The notes below the pieces were generated by a model, which was not told where the DNA came from, made no database searches, and saw only the letters and a list, made by a program, of their open reading frames with translations. From Zygnema cylindricum (lineage: Eukaryota > Streptophyta > Zygnematophyceae > Zygnematales > Zygnemataceae), in the NCBI GenBank assembly GCA_037447655.1, contig JBBHKE010003151.1:1-22958 (forward strand): DNA of 22,958 nt. The letters run 5' to 3'. Positions 18,752-22,958 of the stretch are shown piece after piece; the first letter of the stretch is position 1, and every line of letters starts with the position of its first letter. The translations under genes and the position numbers were made by a program.

Positions 18752-19751
18752 TGTTGAAGTTACTGTTTTTGGGAAGGTATTTTTTAGGTCTTAAATTAGG
18801 TGAAATAAACAAAAGACAGAACATATGCAGCCTGCCTCCACCTTCTCTCTCTAGCCCCCATACTTGTTGTAGTCACTGAAGGAGAGAGATGACGGTGGAG
18901 CCATGGCTGCCTCAGCTCCATAGGCAGGACTAAAGAGTGACCTAAGTCACTCTCAACAAAAAGGTTGAGTGCGGCAGGACTTGAACCTCCGACCGGCAGA
19001 GCGAGGCGTAGCCGTTAGCTCTTACCGGTCTATCGTAGTGGTCCGTTAGGATACATAGGGTTTGATAGCTATTAAAACATTAGCAAGATCATTAATTCGT
19101 TCAACGGAATAATAAATTAAGAACATAAAAGCTAGTTAAGTTTTAATGCGCACGAAACAAATGTACCGGACATTTGTTATTTTGGACGGCGAACATTAAA
19201 AGCCGGTTTTTGATCCGACGGCCTGCATGATTGTTGGGATCTGTGAATGGCCGTCTTGGGGGTTTTTTGACATGACATGACCTATCGACACGTGGCAATA
19301 TATCATTGAGAAGCGGGAACCCCAGGGAGCATGAGGACAAGCCCAAAGGAGACAGAGGTCTTATCTAAGGCCTTGTCGTACACAGGCTGTACAGAAAGTA
19401 CATCGGCGTTAGTACCTTTCTGTATTGTATAGTCTTCTGATTGGTTCGTACATTAGTTGATAGCGGTTGTGAGAGGGGTTTAGAACATAGAGGATTGAGG
19501 AGGTAGCCGCCTCTTTTCCAACAAGCTTGTATAAATATTGGCATCTTTGCCACCTTATAATTAATCGCCTGGTTGGGCGTTTTCAGTGATTCTTTTTGCT
19601 GTGGACTCAGTGGAGTGCAGACTGCACACGGTGCAATTTGATTGTCTATTTGCCTGCTTGGGTAGCAGTGATCCAAATTGATTGAGGGCTAGGCAAAAGT
19701 TACATAGAGGCTTCCTGAATTCAGTGTTCCAATGGGGGACATAGAATTGCA
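18752..19751 (+). repeat. 3' LTR of the plus-strand Copia element
   Basis: It runs from TGTTGAAGTT to GAATTGCA, 1000 bp. It contains the antisense tRNA-like cassette (18958-19050) and the G-box GACACGTGGC (19287-19296). GTAC-AGAAA-GTAC is at 19389-19401, TATAAATA at 19530-19537 and a short stem-loop TGCAC-ACG-GTGCA at 19623-19635. An ATGGG gag-start remnant is at 19732. Outside these signals it aligns poorly with the 5' LTR at 11003-11927, so it belongs to another subfamily. Confidence 0.85.
18958..19050 (-). ncRNA. tRNA-like Pol III cassette with consensus B box
   Basis: On the minus strand, GGTTCAAGTCC (18987-18977) matches the Pol III B-box consensus completely and has a 4-of-5-pair T stem. 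TTTTT follows at 18962-18958. Two A-box-like candidates are CTAACGGCTACGCC (19018-19005) and CCTAACGGACC (19050-19040). Between the latter and the B box is a strong hairpin (GACCGG...CCGGTC) that takes the place of an anticodon arm. Confidence 0.65.
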
Positions 19752-20983
19752 GATGTGGTTTGAGATATAAAATATGTTGTGGGACGCGTAACAAAGTACG
19801 CAATCAAACGTGAATTGTCACACGTACTACCACCATGTCCTAAATCGAAGGTTTTTGTGACACTAAATGGTTGTGATGTGTTTTCATAATAGAGATATAG
19901 ATTTAGGTGATATAATTCTTGCGGACTTTACTAATGTCTATGTTTCAACAAGCGCACATTCACAAATTGGTGTCTGGGCTCGGAATGCAACAACAACCTC
20001 TAAAGAAAGAGAGTTCGCGCGCATAAACCATTGATAGAATTTCATGCCATTTGCGCCATAAAGCTTTACTCTTGTTTGTGTAATGTAAGCTTTTAAGTGT
20101 TGTACGAGCTTTTGAAGTTCGAGTGGAAGCCTAAGCTCAACTCTCCTTTTTACCTCTTGTTGTTGGGCAACCCACTTTGTGTTTTTTATCAACGCAACAC
20201 TATCACAACATATATTTACAACATTGTTAACACGATGAGGAACAATTTTATCGATATGACTTGGGTCGAGATGTAATAGTCTGAACATACATGGTGTTAT
20301 TGCATAGTAAAGGTAAAACTATCAGTAATTATTTCCATATGGACCTTACAAAATGTTATAAGAAGATCAATTTTTTGCCATTTGCGTTGAAGATCTTTAA
20401 CGCTTAGGGACGTCTTTTGATACTTTTTACGTGCTTGTATTGGGCCAGCTTTTTAATACAAAAAAGACAAAGTCTTCCATACTATTGTCCTCTTAACTTT
20501 CTACCTCCAATGCATATCTTTGTGTACTTCAAGGACCTAAGGCTTAGCCCTTACTCTACAGTGGACGAATGAAAGAATTGTGACCATTAACATGGTGTAT
20601 TTTGTAGTTTTTACGTCACGGCCACGGGCCCACTTTTTTGTTATATTAAGGTTTTGGGGTAATTGCTTTAGTTATATTTTGTTTTTGATGTAGTTTTTTC
20701 TTTGTTTTTCTTCCTCTCACGTTTTTCGTTTGTGAAATTTTTCATTAGGGTGATTGTCTTTGTAACCCGAACTTTGAGACGAAACTTTGTATTTTAGTTA
20801 AGATTCTTTACAGTACTTTTCAAAGTGTCCCAATGTGAAAAATCTAATCGCTGCTTAAAACTAAAGGAGTGTCTTCATGTAATAAATACTTTGACGAAGT
20901 ATTTTGGACTCTAGTGAAGATTATCAGTACTACTTTGAAAGGCGTCCCAGTGTGCAAAAAAGAAATCGGAACTTTGAAATGTG
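19752..20983. other. Unassigned region with one open frame
   Basis: No retroelement motif is recognised. The missing Gypsy RNase H/integrase is not here. Besides the open frame at 19938-20288, there is an imperfect direct duplication of about 115 bp (20801-20915 against 20919-20983; anchors CAGTAC and GTCCCA-TGTG) leading into the tandem repeat to the right. Confidence 0.4.
19938..20288 (-). CDS. Hypothetical ORF, 116 codons, unknown
   Basis: An open minus-strand frame runs from ATG at 20288 to TAG at 19938, and stays open a further 13 codons upstream. The protein is mixed in composition. It has an amphipathic basic middle (VAQQQEVKRRVELRLPLELQ, then KLVQHLKAYITQTRVKLYGA), a Trp/Phe-rich part (KFYQWFMRAN) and two Cys near each end. 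It has no signal peptide or membrane segment. I do not recognise it. The composition looks more like real coding sequence than chance, but there is no start-site or homology support. Confidence 0.3.
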   Translation of the reverse strand: MFRLLHLDPSHIDKIVPHRVNNVVNICCDSVALIKNTKWVAQQQEVKRRVELRLPLELQKLVQHLKAYITQTRVKLYGANGMKFYQWFMRANSLSLEVVVAFRAQTPICECALVET

Positions 20984-22596
20984 ATGGTTGTAGACGTAGG
21001 TACAACTTGTGACGGTTGAAGACGACTACGAAACTTCCGTCAAGTGGTGACGCCAACAAAAACAATGACAACTGTAGACGTCTATAGTTTTGTGACATTA
21101 TAGGTGTTTAAGGTTTTATGACATTGTGACGCCATGTTCAATTGTGACAACGTCGACGTCACATATGCAAAAACTTTTCGCCATGGTTTCTCGATTTCGT
21201 TTTCTATACATTTCTCACTCGAGTTTGCCATAAAAATATACATAAAGGTAAGCAAAAAAGTTATTTTTCAAATTCTTTCATTTCATACCAGTATTTTCGT
21301 GTCTTGCTCTAAAAAGTGGGAGGTAAAAGCGATAGTGTGAGAGGGAGAGGGAAGAGGCGACAACGGCGCAAAAGTTTGCAAAGGACCCATGAATGAAAGC
21401 GGAGGTTTGAGATCCCTGCAATTTTTTTTTCGTACATGCGCGTGACATGCAGTGAAAAAAATAACGAGTACTTTCCTTCGTCCTAAAATTTGATTACTCG
21501 TGTGGCGCGTGGGTGGATCGTTTGTCATTCATCGTTTGGGCAATACTTTGACTGAAATCACCTTGCAATGTGAACTTTGATGAAGTTTTTTGATGGGCTG
21601 GGTTCTACTGCCCCGGGGTCGAAAAGATGAAAACTCAAAAATGCGTTTACATAACGACAAACATGGAGAACATTCGAAGCATCAAATTGACGTTCAGTAT
21701 ACCGTGGTAAAAGTGATTTTTTCGTACGGCTAAATTTTTTCTCATTTGGGACTGTATGGCTAAAGTTTTTCTCGTTTGGGACTGAATTATGGGGGAAAAC
21801 GGCATGAAAAAGTCGATACTTTAATACATGGGGACACCCCCTAAGATGGTTGTAAACGTGTGTAAAACTTGTGACGTTTGTAGGCAACCACAAAAATAGC
21901 GACGGTTGTAGATGTCTCTAGTTTCTTGTAACACTTAGGGTTTTATGAAATGTGACGTCATGCTCACTAGTGACAGCGTCAACTTTAAACCATGGCTTCC
22001 CAATTTTTTTTTGTCTTTTCTTACTTCGCCATCAAACTATGCCCAAAGGTAGTAAAAATACTTCCTTCTTAGAGCTCTTTCATTTCATACCAAGATTGTC
22101 GTGTTTCATTCTAAGAAAAGGAAGAGAGGAGCGGTGATGTGAGAGGGAGGGGGAGAGGGGGGACGACGTCGTAGACTTTTGCAAAGGACCCATGCACGAA
22201 AGTGGAGGTCCGAGACCCCTTGCAGTTTTATTTACGTACATGCGCGTGACTGGCAAGAATAAAAGCGTGTACTCTCTCCCTTGTGCTAAAATATCAAAAT
22301 GAGCGTGGCACTTGTAAAAACGTTTTCCTATTCGTAGTTTAAATGTAACCTTTAAGTTAAATTGACTTTCGAGTCGATTCCAGTTGAAGTTTGAAGATGA
22401 GTTGGTATGCCGTGGCGGTGGGTCGAAAAGACGAAGACGCCAAACTGGAGTAAATTCAAAAATTTAGGATGACGTCAATTGTACTATGGCTTATACATAC
22501 TTTTCGTACGGCAAATATTTTTTCGTTGCAGATTCAATTTTTGAGGAAAACGACAGAATAAAAAACCTTACTTTTGCACATGGGCACACCATGGTC
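20984..22596. repeat. Tandem pair of about 0.75-0.86-kb units
   Basis: Unit 1 (20984-21844) and unit 2 (21845 to about 22596) are head-to-tail. Both begin GATGGTTGTA-ACG and continue through the same ordered landmarks: TTTCATTTCATACCA, a G-rich purine block (GAGAGGGAG), TTTGCAAAGGACCCATG and CGTACATGCGCGTGAC. Both end with TTTTCGTACGGC and CATGGG-ACACC. The units differ by indels and many substitutions, so this is an old duplication. No coding frame is conserved between them. Confidence 0.8.
21724..21783. repeat. 30-bp direct duplication
   Basis: Two 30-bp units start at 21724 and 21754 (GTACGGCTAAATTTTTTCTC and GTATGGCTAAAGTTTTTCTC, each ending TTTGGGACT). The duplication is present only in unit 1 of the larger tandem repeat. 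Confidence 0.85.
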
Positions 22597-22760
22597 GTCA
22601 AAAGGCTTTCCATTCATGGTTTACCCATAGAGATTACTGCAATAATTAATTTTCTAGTTTTTGTCCTTTGTAGAAAAATATCCTTTGTTTTTTGCGTCTT
22701 TCTAACGAGCTTTTCGTCGCGACGTGCTTCCCTAGTAAAGAGTAAAGACTACACCGCCAA

Positions 22761-22958
22761 TCGTTATTAGCGTTGTGTACGCTAATTCCGTCCCGATTTT
22801 TTTTTATTTTATTCTCAAATAGAATTATCATCACTATTTAAAAAAACCCTAATTCTCAATTAGAATAGACGATTTCTTCGAAAATTTCCAAATTCCCAAT
22901 TAGCGTAAACCACGCTAATTATTCGTATACGCTAAAAAAACTTACACGCTAATAACGA
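22761..22958. mobile_element. Foldback/MITE-like element at window edge
   Basis: TCGTTATTAGCGT at 22761-22773 is repeated in perfect inverted form at 22946-22958, the last base of the window. Inside are two further hairpins: ATTAGCGT-TGTGT-ACGCTAAT (22766-22786) and AATTAGCGT-AAACC-ACGCTAATT (22898-22920). The interior is AT-rich with no ORF. The size (198 bp) and structure fit a miniature inverted-repeat element. The target duplication cannot be checked because the right flank is outside the window. The superfamily is not assigned. Confidence 0.7.

Larger units (their letters stand above)
11003..19751 (+). mobile_element. Ty1/Copia element with nested insertions
   Basis: The order is LTR (11003-11927), gag, CCHC, protease, GAG-pre-integrase, integrase, RT, RNase H, PPT (18741-18751) and LTR (18752-19751). 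The domain order is Copia-type (integrase before RT). Removing the solo LTR insertion (14688-17126) leaves an interior of about 4.4 kb, a normal Copia size. All domains carry stops and shifts. The two LTRs are far too different to be an original pair, and the flanks CTAAC (10998-11002) and GATGT (19752-19756) do not match. The locus is therefore probably a recombinant of two related elements. Confidence 0.85.

Noticed and set aside
22486-22770. 94-codon plus-strand frame
   Set aside because: It spans the border between the tandem repeat unit and the foldback element and is not kept in the other repeat unit.

Overview
The window looks like a repeat-filled intergenic stretch of a land-plant nuclear genome, probably a large, transposon-rich one. 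I cannot name the species. The evidence is layers of decayed Ty1/Copia and Ty3/Gypsy LTR retrotransposons, plant-style G-boxes and telo-boxes (AAACCCTA), a long (AT)n microsatellite, and no recognisable host gene, rRNA, genuine tRNA or CRISPR array. Every coding region I recognise is a retroelement pseudogene with stops or frameshifts.

Layout. (1) 1-2160, minus strand: gag and protease of a degraded Gypsy element. (2) 2160-4344: no gene; telo-box repeat, (AT)n/T tract, a perfect hairpin. (3) 4345-8418, minus strand: a structurally complete 4.07-kb Copia-type element with two LTRs, near-matching 5-bp target duplications (TSDs), primer-binding site (PBS) and polypurine tract (PPT). It has gag but no pol, so it resembles a TR-GAG non-autonomous element. 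(4) 8419-9420: coding-like sequence I could not identify. (5) 9620-11002, plus strand: Gypsy pol (RT and the start of RNase H), cut off where a Copia LTR begins. (6) 11003-19751, plus strand: a Copia element in the order LTR-gag-PR-IN-RT-RH-PPT-LTR. It is interrupted at 14688-17121 by a solo LTR of the same Copia group, which is itself interrupted at 15214-16527 by a solo LTR of another family. Both solo LTRs have perfect 5-bp TSDs. (7) 19752-20983: unknown. (8) 20984-22596: a tandem pair of about 0.8-kb units. (9) 22761-22958: a foldback/MITE-like element at the window edge.

The most unusual result is the shared architecture of the five Copia LTRs (4345-5408, 7396-8418, 11003-11927, 14688-17121, 18752-19751), although they fall into three very different sequence groups. 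Each carries, antisense to the LTR, a tRNA-like Pol III cassette: A-box-like and B-box-like segments, with a T-run 14-18 nt after the B box. Each also has a GTAC-N5-GTAC palindrome 138-141 bp upstream of a TATA-like box. A stem-loop lies downstream of the TATA box, and its stem sequence changes between groups while pairing is kept. A gag ATG lies 20 bp inside the LTR 3' end. Where an internal region follows (7395 and 11928), the base next to the LTR starts a match to the anticodon arm of initiator tRNA-Met, the half-tRNA priming geometry of Drosophila copia. The gag frame runs through that PBS. I know of no described plant family with this combination, but I could not search.
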